NCBI RefSeq assembly: GCF_003860565.1
Contig: NZ_CP034157.1
Coordinates: 1,860,001 to 1,924,000, forward strand
Length of the DNA: 64,000 nt
Direction: 5' to 3'
Source of the DNA: Cloacibacterium normanense
GTDB taxonomy: Bacteria; Bacteroidota; Bacteroidia; Flavobacteriales; Weeksellaceae
Both the position numbers and the translations under genes were made by a program. Below, in pieces: positions 1 through 9,233 of the stretch (its first letter is position 1; the number at the start of each line of letters is the position of its first letter). The notes below the pieces were generated by a model. That model made no database searches. It was given only the letters and a program-made list of their open reading frames with translations, and had not been told where the DNA came from.

Positions 1-40
1 ATAATGTATTGCGTTCGTTTTTTTAAACGCATTTGAATTG

Positions 41-100
41 TGTTTTTTGAAGATTTTCATTGCCTCCTGTCCTAAAGGATGTGAAAATCTTCAAAAAACA
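41..100. repeat. Palindromic element, copy 1 (19-bp arms)
   Basis: A perfect inverted repeat: arm 41-59 (TGTTTTTTGAAGATTTTCA) is the exact reverse complement of 82-100. The 22-base loop contains TCCTAAAGGA. Three further copies with the same arms lie at 4498-4553, 6304-6357 and 17101-17152. The run of T after the second arm on the minus strand would let it act as a terminator, but no gene end is close enough to show this. Confidence 0.85.
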
Positions 101-112
101 TCCTCTTATTCT

Positions 113-150
113 TCGTTCGCAGACCTTCGGTCTGTGCTCAGCCACCGAGG
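113..150. repeat. Intergenic repeat, CTTCG..GCTCAGCCA type (long form)
   Basis: CTTCGTTCGCAGACC, then a small AGACC/GGTCT hairpin, then GCTCAGCCA. The same long form occurs near 4568-4605, 13534-13576 and 17035-17066. A short form, GGCTTCGACAGGCTCAGCC, occurs about ten times in the spacers of the polysaccharide locus. Both forms usually end in a CCACCGAGGTG-like tail. Similar CTTCGACAGGCTCAG sequences are common between genes in many bacteria. No function is claimed. Confidence 0.7.
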
Positions 151-222
151 TGAGATTTTTTATTGATTGTTTTTTTACTTCTATTGCCTTATTTCAACTT
201 TGCTCAGAATGATAAGGTGAGG

Positions 223-1398
223 CTATTTTTTTAATCTTATTTCTTTAAATAAACGCATCCATTGATGGGATATTATTTCAGGAGTGTATTTAAAACTTTT
301 TTCTATTGAAGATTTTGCAAATGATTTCAGTAGAATCTCATCTTGCATTAATAAGGTTAATTTCTTTGCAAAATCTTCCTCATTACCATTTTCTACTAAA
401 AATCCATTTTCATGATTGTCTATTATAAATGAGGGGCCGAAATCACAATCATAAGATACAACAGCATTTCCATGTGACATTGCTTCAAACATCACTAACG
501 GAAAACCTTCCATAATAGAAGTGAGCGCCAAAATAGAAGAATTATTTAAAATACCATCCACATCATTGGTAAATCCTTTTAAAAAAACTTGGTTTTTCAA
601 TTTTTTTTCTTCTATTAAATTTTGCAACATTTGATGATCTTCTCCATCTCCATAAATTTCTAAACTCCAATCTGGAAATTCTTTGGCAATTCTTGAAAAG
701 GAGTTAATTAAGCTTTTAAAGTTTTTAATAAAAGTAAGCCTTCCTATCCCAACAATCTTTTTTTCTTTATTATTTAATTGGGTTTTTCTCTCTTCTTCGC
801 TTACGTGTAAATTGGTGGTTATAGGATTGGGAACAAACCAGACATTCTGAAAATTCTTCCAATTCGTTTCTAAATCTTTTGGCGTAAGAGGAATAACTGC
901 ATCATAAAAGAATTTACAAAAAAATCCAAAATCTAAATCGTTTTGAATTTTCGCTTTTATCTTTTCTATAAATGTTTTCGCCAAAATATTTCTATAATGC
1001 GTCACAAAATGTAGTTCTCTTATATAAATAGGTTTAGACGTGGTTACAAAACCTTTTCTACATATAAATTTTTCTGATTGGCCAACAGAAATAACCACAT
1101 CTGGTCGAATACTATTGAGTACTTTCTTTAATTCCTTTTTATGCTTTCTCTTTTTTCTGAATTGTGAAAATTTTGTTTTTATGCCAGGAATCCAATCATC
1201 TTCATAGTAATTTACTTCTAAATGTATAAAGTTTACTTTTTCTGAAAGCGTTTCACATTGTACATTTTGCTGATTATCTGTTACTACTACAAATACTTCA
1301 TTCCCCTCTATTTCAGCTAAAGCATTTGCTTTAACCACCGTAACCCGTTGGATTCCCCCTATTCCTTTAATACTATTTAAACAATAAACAATCTTCAT
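223..1398 (-). CDS. Glycosyltransferase family 4 (GT-B)
   Basis: A 391-residue GT-B transferase that should move a sugar from a nucleotide donor to a lipid-linked polysaccharide intermediate at the inner face of the membrane. The N-terminal domain opens with the glycine loop GIGGIQRV. The C-terminal donor domain carries GRLTFIKNF and the E-x7-E block EGFPLVMFEAM, followed by GPSFIIDNHENGFLV, which it shares with the products at 3052 and 4748; the three look like paralogues. It is the last gene of a four-gene cassette and starts 2 bases after the polymerase-like gene upstream. The donor sugar cannot be read from the sequence. Confidence 0.9.
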   Translation of the reverse strand: MKIVYCLNSIKGIGGIQRVTVVKANALAEIEGNEVFVVVTDNQQNVQCETLSEKVNFIHLEVNYYEDDWIPGIKTKFSQFRKKRKHKKELKKVLNSIRPDVVISVGQSEKFICRKGFVTTSKPIYIRELHFVTHYRNILAKTFIEKIKAKIQNDLDFGFFCKFFYDAVIPLTPKDLETNWKNFQNVWFVPNPITTNLHVSEEERKTQLNNKEKKIVGIGRLTFIKNFKSLINSFSRIAKEFPDWSLEIYGDGEDHQMLQNLIEEKKLKNQVFLKGFTNDVDGILNNSSILALTSIMEGFPLVMFEAMSHGNAVVSYDCDFGPSFIIDNHENGFLVENGNEEDFAKKLTLLMQDEILLKSFAKSSIEKSFKYTPEIISHQWMRLFKEIRLKK

Positions 1399-1400
1399 CG

Positions 1401-2495
1401 TTAACTTCTTAAAAACATGATATAGGTGAATAAATAATAGGCAAAGAAAATTCTGCCTACCATTTTATAATGTTCTTTCCAAAATTTCACTTTAAAAATG
1501 GGATATGCAATGACTACTGCCATGAGAAACCAAGACAAATAGGCAAATCTATTCGAGAAATTGGCTCTAATTACTAAAATCCAAAACGCATTGGCAATCA
1601 TGTAGGTTCCCCAAAGATGCGTGTAAAATTTATCTTGAAACCCTCTCTTGATGATGTAATAATATCCCGCAAAAACTGCAAAACCAGAGTACACCACAAA
1701 ATCCCAACGAAACCCTGTGGAAGAGAAAGTTGTCCCAGCGTCTACTGAACCCGTCATGTAATTATTTACCCTCTCATCTCCGATTCCCAATGAACCAAAG
1801 AAATTTTCCCAGGCACTTCCTCCCACAATAGATAGAGGAATTGCGGCAAGCCAAATGTATAAATAGATTTTAGGATTTTTGTACAAGCCAGAAACGATAA
1901 AAGCCCCAATCGGAATCATTAAAGAATTGTGAATCCCATAAGATAACGCCATCAATCCGTACATGAGCCATTTATTCCTGTCATACAAACATAGCGCCCC
2001 TATGAAAACTGAAGTTGCCATGCCATTTCTTAATCCATTGGTTCCATAGGTCCAAAAAGAGAAGGAACCAAAAATCATGAGCAAGGGAATGTACCAGTAT
2101 TCATTAAAATATTTTTTCACAAAAAAATAATTCGGTAGAATATAGATTACTGCGATTAAGAAGAAATATTCTCGTGCATCAATAATCTGTGCACAAAGCT
2201 TGGTAAAATACCAAAAAATATAATCTTTCCCAATCTCTACATTGGGGCTTAATTGTAATTTCTGAAATCCATCCGCATAATTAATCATGTCTCCAAAAAC
2301 GAAAGAGATAGGGCGAGTTCCCATGTATAAGAGTACCGTAATCAGCAAAAAATAACCCAAGAAAGTCATCATTTTTACAGTATCTACATCGTCTATTTTT
2401 TTTACATTGGATTGTAGAAAAGAATAGCTTGTAATGATCATTATAAAATGAAAATACAAGGGATTATAATCTGATATGAATATAAAATCAAACAC
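1401..2495 (-). CDS. EpsG-like polysaccharide polymerase (Wzy role)
   Basis: A 364-residue integral membrane protein with about ten hydrophobic segments. GTRPISFVFGDMINYADGF near residue 60 and the downstream FWTYGTNGLRNGMATSVF match the EpsG family (polymerases of exopolysaccharide and O-antigen loci), with the conserved R-N-G-x-A block. It would join repeat units on the periplasmic side. The start is GTG, overlapping the TAG of the upstream acetyltransferase by one base, which suggests translational coupling. An internal ATG at residue 19 is the alternative but would remove the first hydrophobic stretch. It is one of two polymerase-like membrane proteins in the locus. Confidence 0.8.
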   Translation of the reverse strand: MFDFIFISDYNPLYFHFIMIITSYSFLQSNVKKIDDVDTVKMMTFLGYFLLITVLLYMGTRPISFVFGDMINYADGFQKLQLSPNVEIGKDYIFWYFTKLCAQIIDAREYFFLIAVIYILPNYFFVKKYFNEYWYIPLLMIFGSFSFWTYGTNGLRNGMATSVFIGALCLYDRNKWLMYGLMALSYGIHNSLMIPIGAFIVSGLYKNPKIYLYIWLAAIPLSIVGGSAWENFFGSLGIGDERVNNYMTGSVDAGTTFSSTGFRWDFVVYSGFAVFAGYYYIIKRGFQDKFYTHLWGTYMIANAFWILVIRANFSNRFAYLSWFLMAVVIAYPIFKVKFWKEHYKMVGRIFFAYYLFTYIMFLRS

Positions 2496-3055
2496 TATTT
2501 CAAAATGATTTTAGCGGGATTTCCTACAGCGATGGCATTTTCGGGAACATCTTTGGTCACCACAGCTCCTGCTCCTATTTTCGCATTTTTACCGATGGTA
2601 ATTCCACCGATTACGATGCAGTTGGCATGAAGTTCTACCCCATCTTCAATGATTGGTCTTTTGCCATTTTTTTCGCCAACGGTTACCAAGTGATTGACAT
2701 ATACCTTTTCGCCAATTTTTTCGGCGTTTAAAATTGTGGCATAAGGATGTGCGAGTTGCAGACCTCCTCCAATTTTGGTATTGACATCGATGATAAAAGT
2801 AGATGCTTTAGGATAGAAAATTCTCAATATTTTAGAAAAAAGGCCTTGTGTTCTGTGGTAGAAGAGCGTTCTGAAATATCTATTCAGCCACAACTCTTTT
2901 GACAAGTCCCATACTTGATGCCACTTGGAAGCATTAAAATTTTTTCTCGCATATAAATCTTTGGTAATGACTTCTTTTTCCTCAGAAAAAAGAAACAACA
3001 AGACATGCGGAATACACAACAATTGTCCGAAAAAATAGAATAAATTTCTCATCAA
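2495..3055 (-). CDS. Serine acetyltransferase-like hexapeptide acyltransferase
   Basis: A 186-residue protein. An alpha-helical first half is followed by a left-handed beta-helix of hexapeptide repeats from about residue 85 (VNTKIGGGLQLAHPYATIL, IGEKVYVNH, VELHANCIVIGG, IGKNAKIGAGAVVTKDVPENAIAVGNPAK). This is the CysE/WcaB-type acetyltransferase layout, with acetyl-CoA as expected donor. Lying between a glycosyltransferase and the EpsG-like gene, it probably O-acetylates the polysaccharide rather than serine. Its start overlaps the end of the upstream GT4 by 4 bases. Confidence 0.85.
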   Translation of the reverse strand: MMRNLFYFFGQLLCIPHVLLFLFSEEKEVITKDLYARKNFNASKWHQVWDLSKELWLNRYFRTLFYHRTQGLFSKILRIFYPKASTFIIDVNTKIGGGLQLAHPYATILNAEKIGEKVYVNHLVTVGEKNGKRPIIEDGVELHANCIVIGGITIGKNAKIGAGAVVTKDVPENAIAVGNPAKIILK

Positions 3056-4143
3056 TGATCAAAAATAAGACTTTTCCAAAGATTCATCACTTTTTGGAGT
3101 TCATAATTTTTAGCATTTTGTACTGCACCCTCAGATAAACGCTGAATTTTTGTGGAATTTTGGGCTAAAAATTCCAGCATTTGCAGCATTTCTTCTTCGT
3201 CATTATGGGGAACTAAAACCCCATCTTCCTGATGATGAATGATATTTCTAGGACCTGTAGGACAATCAAAAGACAGTACAGGAACGCCACAAGCATTCGC
3301 TTCTAAAATGACCATCGGGAAACATTCTTGTTCAGAAGTCATCAGAAAAATTTTGGCTTTATTGAGCTCTGTGTAAACCTCATTGGTTTTTCCTTTGAAA
3401 ATAATGGTATTTTCTAGTTTTCTTTCTTGTACTAATTGTTGAATTTTCTCAAAATATTCTCCTTCGGTTGCGCCATAGATATACAATTGCCAATCTGGAT
3501 TTTTCTCTGAAAATTTCCCCCAAACATTCATCATTTTCTCTAACTGCTTTACTGGCGCTATGCGCAAAACTGCCACTGCCCTATTTTCTCTATCGGCAAT
3601 GGTATTGATTTTAAAATCTGGAATTTTTACAGGATTGGGAATGACTACTGTATTTTTGGTTTTATAAAAACTCGCTTCCTCTTGGCTTAATACCACTAAG
3701 GCATCATATTTCCCTTCAATGAAATTGAACAGGTTTTCTTTAAAATTATCAGGTTGATTGTATTTGGAATAGTGAAATTCTTTGATGATTTTTGCTTTTG
3801 TTTTCATCAAAGGCAAAAGATAAGTCATGGGAATGTGAGACGCTACCAAAATCACGTCTGGTTGTTCTTGCTTTACTAACTTCTGAATTTGGAAGAAGTT
3901 TTTTGTCAATTTTCCCAAATTTTTGGGATGAAAAAAGCTGATTCCACGGTGATAGTTGACGGCAAGGTCTCGAAAGGTTACCTTTTGTAAAAGTTTATAT
4001 ACGTATGGTTTGTTCTCTTGTTCTGTACTGATGATTTTTACATCAAAACCAAAAACATCGCTCCAATAGTTGGCTTTTTCTGCCACTAATTTTTCTATTC
4101 CTCCGTGCGTATGTAGTTGGTCTATTAAAATAAAAATTTTCAT
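3052..4143 (-). CDS. Glycosyltransferase family 4 (GT-B)
   Basis: A 363-residue GT-B transferase and the first gene of cassette A. Visible are the N-terminal HTHGGIEKLV loop, VLRIAPVKQLEKM at the start of the donor domain, the E-x7-E block ECFPMVILEANACG, and GPRNIIHHQEDGVLV. The last two resemble the products at 223 and 4748, so gene duplication within the locus is likely. The spacer upstream holds four 79-base tandem repeats, so any promoter must lie in or beyond them. Donor and acceptor are unknown. Confidence 0.9.
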   Translation of the reverse strand: MKIFILIDQLHTHGGIEKLVAEKANYWSDVFGFDVKIISTEQENKPYVYKLLQKVTFRDLAVNYHRGISFFHPKNLGKLTKNFFQIQKLVKQEQPDVILVASHIPMTYLLPLMKTKAKIIKEFHYSKYNQPDNFKENLFNFIEGKYDALVVLSQEEASFYKTKNTVVIPNPVKIPDFKINTIADRENRAVAVLRIAPVKQLEKMMNVWGKFSEKNPDWQLYIYGATEGEYFEKIQQLVQERKLENTIIFKGKTNEVYTELNKAKIFLMTSEQECFPMVILEANACGVPVLSFDCPTGPRNIIHHQEDGVLVPHNDEEEMLQMLEFLAQNSTKIQRLSEGAVQNAKNYELQKVMNLWKSLIFDH

Positions 4144-4170
4144 GTGATTCTTTATTATTTCGCTCTATAT

Positions 4171-4457
4171 CATCGGGATTCATCCCGATGCTGATTGATA
4201 TCGCCACTTCGTGGCTTTACAAAATATTCTGTTTCTTTTCGCTTCATTTCATCGGGATGAATCCCGATGCTGGTTGATATCGCCACTTCGTGGCTTTACA
4301 AAATATTCTGTTTCTTTTTACTCCATTTCATCGGGATTCATCCCGATGCTGGTTGACATCGCCACTTCGTGGCTTTACAAAATATTCTGTTTCTTTTCGC
4401 TTCATTTCATCGGGATAAATACCGATGCTGATTGATATCGCCACTTCGTGGCTTTTT
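4171..4457. repeat. Four tandem copies of a 79-base unit
   Basis: The unit starts at 4171, 4250, 4329 and 4408, an exact 79-base period. Each holds the palindrome ATCGGGATTCATCCCGAT, a small GCCACTTCGTGGC hairpin and, except in the last copy, ACAAAATATTCTGTTTC. Copies differ at a few positions only, one of them breaking the palindrome in the last unit (GATAAATACCGAT). Open frames across it are produced by the repeat and are not genes. Confidence 0.92.
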
Positions 4458-4747
4458 TGTTCTGGCTTCGACAGGCTCAGCCAACGGGATTTTTTTATTT
4501 TTTGAAGATTTTCATTGCCTCTTGTCCTAAAGGATGTGAAAATCTTCAAAAAACATCCCCTTGTACTTCGTTCGCAGACCTTTGGTCTGTGCTCAGCCAA
4601 CGTGGTTATAATTTTTTTTCTCTTAAAAAATCTTTTCCCCTTCCCTAAAGGGTGAGATTTTTTTTTATTTTTTAATTTTTCTTTCCCCAACCATGGCTTC
4701 GACAGGCTCAGCCATCGGAGTGAGATTTTTAAAATATTTATTTTACT
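4458..4747. repeat. Repeat-filled spacer, including palindromic element copy 2
   Basis: A short-form GGCTTCGACAGGCTCAGCC repeat (near 4463) is followed by a second copy of the palindromic element (arms 4498-4514 and 4537-4553, 22-base loop with TCCTAAAGGA), a long-form CTTCGTTCGCAGACC repeat, a CCCTAAAGGG core near 4642 and another short form near 4684. I see no gene or clear promoter here. Confidence 0.8.
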
Positions 4748-5869
4748 CTATGAGCTCAGTTTTTTAAAAAGTTCGCCCCATTGTTTTACTACGTTTTGGG
4801 GCAAAAATCGTTGTACATTTTCTCTGGCTTTTTTGCCCATTTGCAGACGAAGGGTTTCATTTTTCATCAGCAATTGTAGTTTTTCGACCAATTCTTTTTC
4901 GTTTCCGTTTTCTACTAAAAATCCGTCTTCGTTATTTCTAATGATGTCTGAAGGTCCGTAATTGCAATCAAAACTCACACAAGGAATCCCAAAGCTCATG
5001 GCTTCTATGAGCACCATACCAAAACCTTCGTATCTGGAACTCAACACAAAAATACTGGATTCTGCATATTTTTCTTCAATCTTTTTTTCTGGTGGGTGAA
5101 AAAATACTTGGTGCCCTATTTTTAAATTTTGAACTTGTTTTTCTAAGCCTAAACTCTCGTCCAACTTTCCATAGATGTGGAGTTGCCAATCTTGAAATTC
5201 TTCGCCTAAAAGCGCCCAAGCATTCAATAATCTATCAAAACCTTTCTGGTAGGATTGTTTGCCTACTGCAATTGCTTTTTTGTTTTGAAGAGAAGATTTT
5301 TCAGAAGGAAAAAATGGCAATGGATTGGGAATGACTTTTACATTTTTGGATTTCCATTCGTTTTTATTGCCTTGTGTTAAGACGATGAATTGGGTAAAAT
5401 CTTTGGCCAAAATATCCATCATAAAGAATTTCGCTTTTGTGAAGATTCCTTTTATAAAAGATTGATTTTCTGAAATTTCTATGAGTTTAGAAACGTGTCT
5501 CTCATAAATGATGGGGATTTTTGCGCCTAGTATTTTAGGTAAGAAAAACGCCTTTAATCCATCATCACAGACTAAGATTATTTCTGGCTTTACTTTTGCG
5601 ACCACCTTTTTTATCCCCGAAATGTATTTGGAAATGTATTGCAAAGGATTTCCTGAAACGTCTATATTGTGTTGCACAATTTTATCCGAAAAGGGAAAGA
5701 ACGAATCTTTTTTTGAAGACTGATTTTCTACAAACTCTGACTTCGAGAGCGTGATGATGTGAATTTGGTACCCGAAATCTTCTGTCAACACTTTTGTTTT
5801 CACAGAAAGCACGCGTTCCAGACCTCCTGAACCGTCAATTGCATTGGTGATGTAGAGTAGTTTTTTCAA
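4748..5869 (-). CDS. Glycosyltransferase family 4 (GT-B)
   Basis: A 373-residue GT-B transferase standing alone between two repeat-filled spacers. Features are the N-terminal GSGGLERVLSVK loop, VGKQSYQKGFDRLL opening the nucleotide-sugar domain, the E-x7-E block EGFGMVLIEAMSFG and GPSDIIRNNEDGFLVENGN. The last string is nearly the same as in the product at 223, so the two are probably recent paralogues. Being flanked on both sides by the same repeats makes it look like a single-gene cassette. Confidence 0.9.
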   Translation of the reverse strand: MKKLLYITNAIDGSGGLERVLSVKTKVLTEDFGYQIHIITLSKSEFVENQSSKKDSFFPFSDKIVQHNIDVSGNPLQYISKYISGIKKVVAKVKPEIILVCDDGLKAFFLPKILGAKIPIIYERHVSKLIEISENQSFIKGIFTKAKFFMMDILAKDFTQFIVLTQGNKNEWKSKNVKVIPNPLPFFPSEKSSLQNKKAIAVGKQSYQKGFDRLLNAWALLGEEFQDWQLHIYGKLDESLGLEKQVQNLKIGHQVFFHPPEKKIEEKYAESSIFVLSSRYEGFGMVLIEAMSFGIPCVSFDCNYGPSDIIRNNEDGFLVENGNEKELVEKLQLLMKNETLRLQMGKKARENVQRFLPQNVVKQWGELFKKLSS

Positions 5870-6363
5870 GTGTGCTTGTTTGGTATACCTTGTACTAAGT
5901 ACAAAGTAAAATGTATTTTTTAATTATTTACTCGTTTTTTTCTAAAATTTTTTTTTTTTAGCCGTGGCTTCTAAACCGTATTGCTCATTTTTTTGAAACG
6001 CAAAGGTTTTATCTCTTTTTTATCCTTTATTAAGCAAGCAAAGAAAGCGAATCAATTCACTTCTAAGCGTGTGTTTACTTTTTTTTTAATTACTCGCTTA
6101 TTTTTTTACACCCCGTCATTCCGAGTTCTCGGAATGCCACCCCTCTAAAAGAGGGGAACCGTTTTCAATTCATCTTTTTTTCTCTTAAAAAATCTTTTCC
6201 CCAACCGTGGCTTCGACAGGCTCAGCCACCGAGGTGGAAAAATTTCTTTCCTTCTCTCTGGCTTCGACAGGCTCAGCCAGCGGGGTGGAATTTTTTATTG
6301 ATTTTTTTGAAGATTTTCATTGCCTCCAGTCCTAATAGATGTGAAAATCTTCAAAAATAGAGT
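5870..6363. repeat. Repeat-filled spacer between cassettes B and C
   Basis: No gene is seen in these 494 bases. They contain a two-hairpin element at 6108-6160 (CATTCCGAG/CTCGGAATG, then CCCCTCT/AGAGGGG) that recurs at 13308-13360, two short-form GGCTTCGACAGGCTCAGCC repeats (6211 and 6261), and palindromic element copy 3 (arms 6304-6319 and 6342-6357), whose loop core has changed to TCCTAATAGA. Confidence 0.8.
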
Positions 6364-7551
6364 TTAGTTTTCTATGATGTTTTCTATTTTTTTCAAAATT
6401 TTCTGGGCAAAATCCTTATCGAAACTTACGTTTTGTTCGTATTTTTTTCTCAAATTTTTATCTAACATCAGTTTTTCTATTTCTGATGCAATTTCCACAG
6501 GATTTAAAGACGTTATTACCCCATCAAAGCCATTTTTGATATGACTAGAAGCGGTGTTGAAATCATTCAGTACGATGCATTTTTTTAGAATTCTCGCTTC
6601 TGCAATCGCAATTCCATAACCCTCAAATTTTGACAAATGTAAAAAAACATCTGCTTTCTTGATGTAAGGATAGGGATTGTCTCTCTCTCCTAAAAGTGTG
6701 ACGTACTTTTCTAGATGATATTTTTTAATTAAATCTTCGATAAGGTTTCTTCTGCTTCCATCACCAATAATCAACCATCTAAAATCGTGATTCTTTTCTT
6801 TCAAAATCTTCATTACCTCTACTCCTATTTCATGGACTTTTCCCTCGACAAATCTTCCTACAGAAACTATGGTGAAAGTATTTTCTGGAAAATCTGTGAT
6901 TCTTTCTTCAGCGTTTACAAAAATTTCTTTCTCAGAAATCATGTTTTCAATAATGATGATTTTATCACTCATTTCAGGAAAATTTCTAATTAGCACTTCT
7001 CTATTTTCTTCTGACAATACTGCAATTTTATCTGCTTTCTCAAAATAAGGTTTGTCTATTTCTTTTATCATCCCAAGAGCATTATAATCCGTCATTACGG
7101 TAAGGATTTTCTTTTTCGCTTTTACTTTGTCGATGATAAAATAGTTGGGTGTTTTTTCTAAAAAACTAAAGGCTAAATCATAATCCTTTTCTAAGGCAGG
7201 TAAATGATTTTTAATGTATTTCCAAGCTTTCTGTTCTGAAATTACATCTTGTTTTTCAGTATTTAATAAATAGGAAAACTTAATTCTATCTTTTATCAAG
7301 CTAAAGTTCCCTTTATACAGATTTTCTTTAACCGCCTGATTAAAAGACATATCAAAGTACTTAAAATTCTCAATGGGTGATAATAGGCAAACTTCTTTAT
7401 GAATTTTATTTAAAAATTTCCCTACATGATAAAAGAGAAATAAATCTACCTCATATTTTTTAAAATCTATTTCATGCAATAAAGAAATCAGTGATTTTTC
7501 TGCTCCTCCAACTAATAAACTGTTAATGACAAAAAGTATTTTCTTCTTCAT
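6364..7551 (-). CDS. Glycosyltransferase family 4 (GT-B)
   Basis: A 395-residue GT-B transferase and the last gene of cassette C. The N-terminus MKKKILFVINSLLVGGAEK, the block WKYIKNHLPALEKDYDLA and the C-terminal FLHLSKFEGYGIAIAEARIL closely parallel the GT4 half of the 679-residue fusion encoded four genes upstream (10120-12159). The two are therefore paralogues, and this one lacks the added GT-D domain. Its start lies 3 bases after the end of the GH105-like gene. Substrates are unknown. Confidence 0.9.
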   Translation of the reverse strand: MKKKILFVINSLLVGGAEKSLISLLHEIDFKKYEVDLFLFYHVGKFLNKIHKEVCLLSPIENFKYFDMSFNQAVKENLYKGNFSLIKDRIKFSYLLNTEKQDVISEQKAWKYIKNHLPALEKDYDLAFSFLEKTPNYFIIDKVKAKKKILTVMTDYNALGMIKEIDKPYFEKADKIAVLSEENREVLIRNFPEMSDKIIIIENMISEKEIFVNAEERITDFPENTFTIVSVGRFVEGKVHEIGVEVMKILKEKNHDFRWLIIGDGSRRNLIEDLIKKYHLEKYVTLLGERDNPYPYIKKADVFLHLSKFEGYGIAIAEARILKKCIVLNDFNTASSHIKNGFDGVITSLNPVEIASEIEKLMLDKNLRKKYEQNVSFDKDFAQKILKKIENIIEN

Positions 7552-7554
7552 ATT

Positions 7555-8682
7555 CTAAAACAAAGTTCTTAGTACAAAACCTTGTGTAAAAGGTAAAATT
7601 TCAAATTTTTGGGAATATACGCCAATGGTTTTGGTATCTCCCTGAGAAAAATCTACGGCTCCATTTCTTTGGGTAACCGATTGTAAATATTGTAGCGATT
7701 TCTGAGCGAAATCTGCTCTATTCATTTCTTTTAAAAACCAAGCAAAAACAGCCGTTGCAGAGGAATCTCTTCTCGCATCTGTATCTAAGAAATTCCAAGA
7801 GAAACTGCCATCTTTTTTTTGAAATTTCACTAAGGTTTCTGCTAATTTTTGTAATATTTCTTGTAAATCTTCTTTTTCGGAATGTAGTTCTGGCAGTATT
7901 TTATAGGTTTCTAAAGCACCGATTAAAAACCAAGCGCAACCGCGTCCCCAACCGAAAATCCCCACAGGGTTTTTAGAATGAATTTCATACGCATGAGCTG
8001 GAATTTTATTTTCTAGCATTCCGTATTTTTCAAAGGCTTTGATTTGCGTAATGGCCAGATTGATGGCTTCTTCGTTTTGAAAATCTCTACCGTATTTGGC
8101 TAAAAATGGAGCTGTAAAACCAATGGTGTCTACATATCTGTAATTGGGAGTGGACGCTCTGTACATCACCGTTCCGTCTTCTCCTAGTTTAGATTTGATT
8201 AATTGATAAACCGTATCTAATGCTGGTTTTATATTTCTATCTAGGAAAGGAATTTCTGAAAGGGCAAAAGCCAACCAAGCAGCATCTACTTCTTGGGGTT
8301 CTGAAATCCAATTTCCTTTTTGGTCTATTTTGAAATCCACAAATTTTAAGATTTCCGCTTTCAGATGAGATTCGGGAGAAGTTTTGTAAGCTTGAATTAA
8401 CCCCAAAAGCAAAGAGGATTCTTGCCAAGATTGTAGGGTTTTATTAGTGTGCTGATTTGTCAGAAGGTCTATTAGCAAGAGTCTATTTACGTCTTTTATT
8501 TTGGTTTTGGGCATTTTATTGAGCCAAGTCACCGATTTCTGTAAGACTTTTTCTTTCCATGCCTTTTCATTGGTAAATCTTCCTATTTTAATACGGCTTT
8601 GCCAAGTCCAAAAATCAGGAAGAAAGTCTACTGATAGTACCAACAGCAGAAATAGCGTCATCAAAAATAAAACTGTCATCAT
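7555..8682 (-). CDS. GH88/GH105-like glycoside hydrolase, membrane-anchored
   Basis: A 375-residue protein with an N-terminal hydrophobic segment (about residues 1-20, probably a signal anchor) followed by an alpha/alpha-barrel-like domain. [31 protein letters not shown] and [16 protein letters not shown] resemble the conserved blocks of YteR/YesR-type unsaturated rhamnogalacturonyl hydrolases, the first carrying the likely catalytic Asp. Known members hydrate delta-4,5-unsaturated uronic acids at chain ends. Inside a biosynthetic operon it may trim or edit the polymer. Its start overlaps the acetyltransferase upstream by 4 bases. The family assignment is from motifs only. Confidence 0.75.
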   Translation of the reverse strand: MMTVLFLMTLFLLLVLSVDFLPDFWTWQSRIKIGRFTNEKAWKEKVLQKSVTWLNKMPKTKIKDVNRLLLIDLLTNQHTNKTLQSWQESSLLLGLIQAYKTSPESHLKAEILKFVDFKIDQKGNWISEPQEVDAAWLAFALSEIPFLDRNIKPALDTVYQLIKSKLGEDGTVMYRASTPNYRYVDTIGFTAPFLAKYGRDFQNEEAINLAITQIKAFEKYGMLENKIPAHAYEIHSKNPVGIFGWGRGCAWFLIGALETYKILPELHSEKEDLQEILQKLAETLVKFQKKDGSFSWNFLDTDARRDSSATAVFAWFLKEMNRADFAQKSLQYLQSVTQRNGAVDFSQGDTKTIGVYSQKFEILPFTQGFVLRTLF

Positions 8683-9233
8683 TTTACAAAACCAAATTTT
8701 TCTATTTTATCGAGCATTTCTTGTTTTCTTTCGGGTGTAATTCTTCCCAATTCATAGTCCTCCGAAAAATGAGGCGTATTTTGAAATTTTTCTTTTACCC
8801 TTGCTTCATATTCTTCCACGCTACAAATATATTGTGCGGGATTTCCTGCAATCACCGAATTTTCCGGAAAAGATTTGGTTACCACACTTGCTGCGCCTAC
8901 AATAGAATTTTCGCCAATTTCTACCCCTGGTAAAATCATTACTCTGGCTCCAATGAAACAGTTCTTCCCTATTTTTATTTTGCCTACTCTTACATAACCG
9001 GTGCTTCTTTTGGTGCTGGTGTCATGCGCTAAAAGGTACACTTGAGGTGCAAAAATTACCTCATCTCCAATTTCGATGAGCCAACAATGACCATGGTCTA
9101 TGGTACAATTGTCTAAACCATAGACATTTTTGCCCACTTTCATGCCTTCCTTTAAGTTGGCTTGAACAGATAGCTGTTCGTTTGACACTCCAGCAATGAT
9201 TTGTTTTATTTTGTAAATAATTTTCCTAATCAT
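8679..9233 (-). CDS. Hexapeptide-repeat acetyltransferase (maltose/colanic acid type)
   Basis: A 184-residue left-handed beta-helix acyltransferase. Hexapeptide turns run from about residue 28 to 140 ([76 protein letters not shown]), with the loop histidine in LLAHDTST typical of this group. A helical C-terminal tail of about 40 residues follows. It probably O-acetylates a sugar of the repeat unit using acetyl-CoA. It overlaps the GT2 gene upstream and the GH105-like gene downstream by 4 bases each, so the three are translated together. Confidence 0.87.
   Translation of the reverse strand: MIRKIIYKIKQIIAGVSNEQLSVQANLKEGMKVGKNVYGLDNCTIDHGHCWLIEIGDEVIFAPQVYLLAHDTSTKRSTGYVRVGKIKIGKNCFIGARVMILPGVEIGENSIVGAASVVTKSFPENSVIAGNPAQYICSVEEYEARVKEKFQNTPHFSEDYELGRITPERKQEMLDKIEKFGFVK

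Noticed and set aside
4171-4457. Possible CRISPR array (regular repeats)
   Set aside because: The whole 79-base unit is repeated, including the parts between palindromes, so there are no unique spacers, and no cas gene is nearby.
4211-4690. Overlapping open frames of 66-120 codons on both strands
   Set aside because: They are generated by the 79-base repeats and the neighbouring intergenic elements; the encoded strings repeat with the DNA and match nothing.
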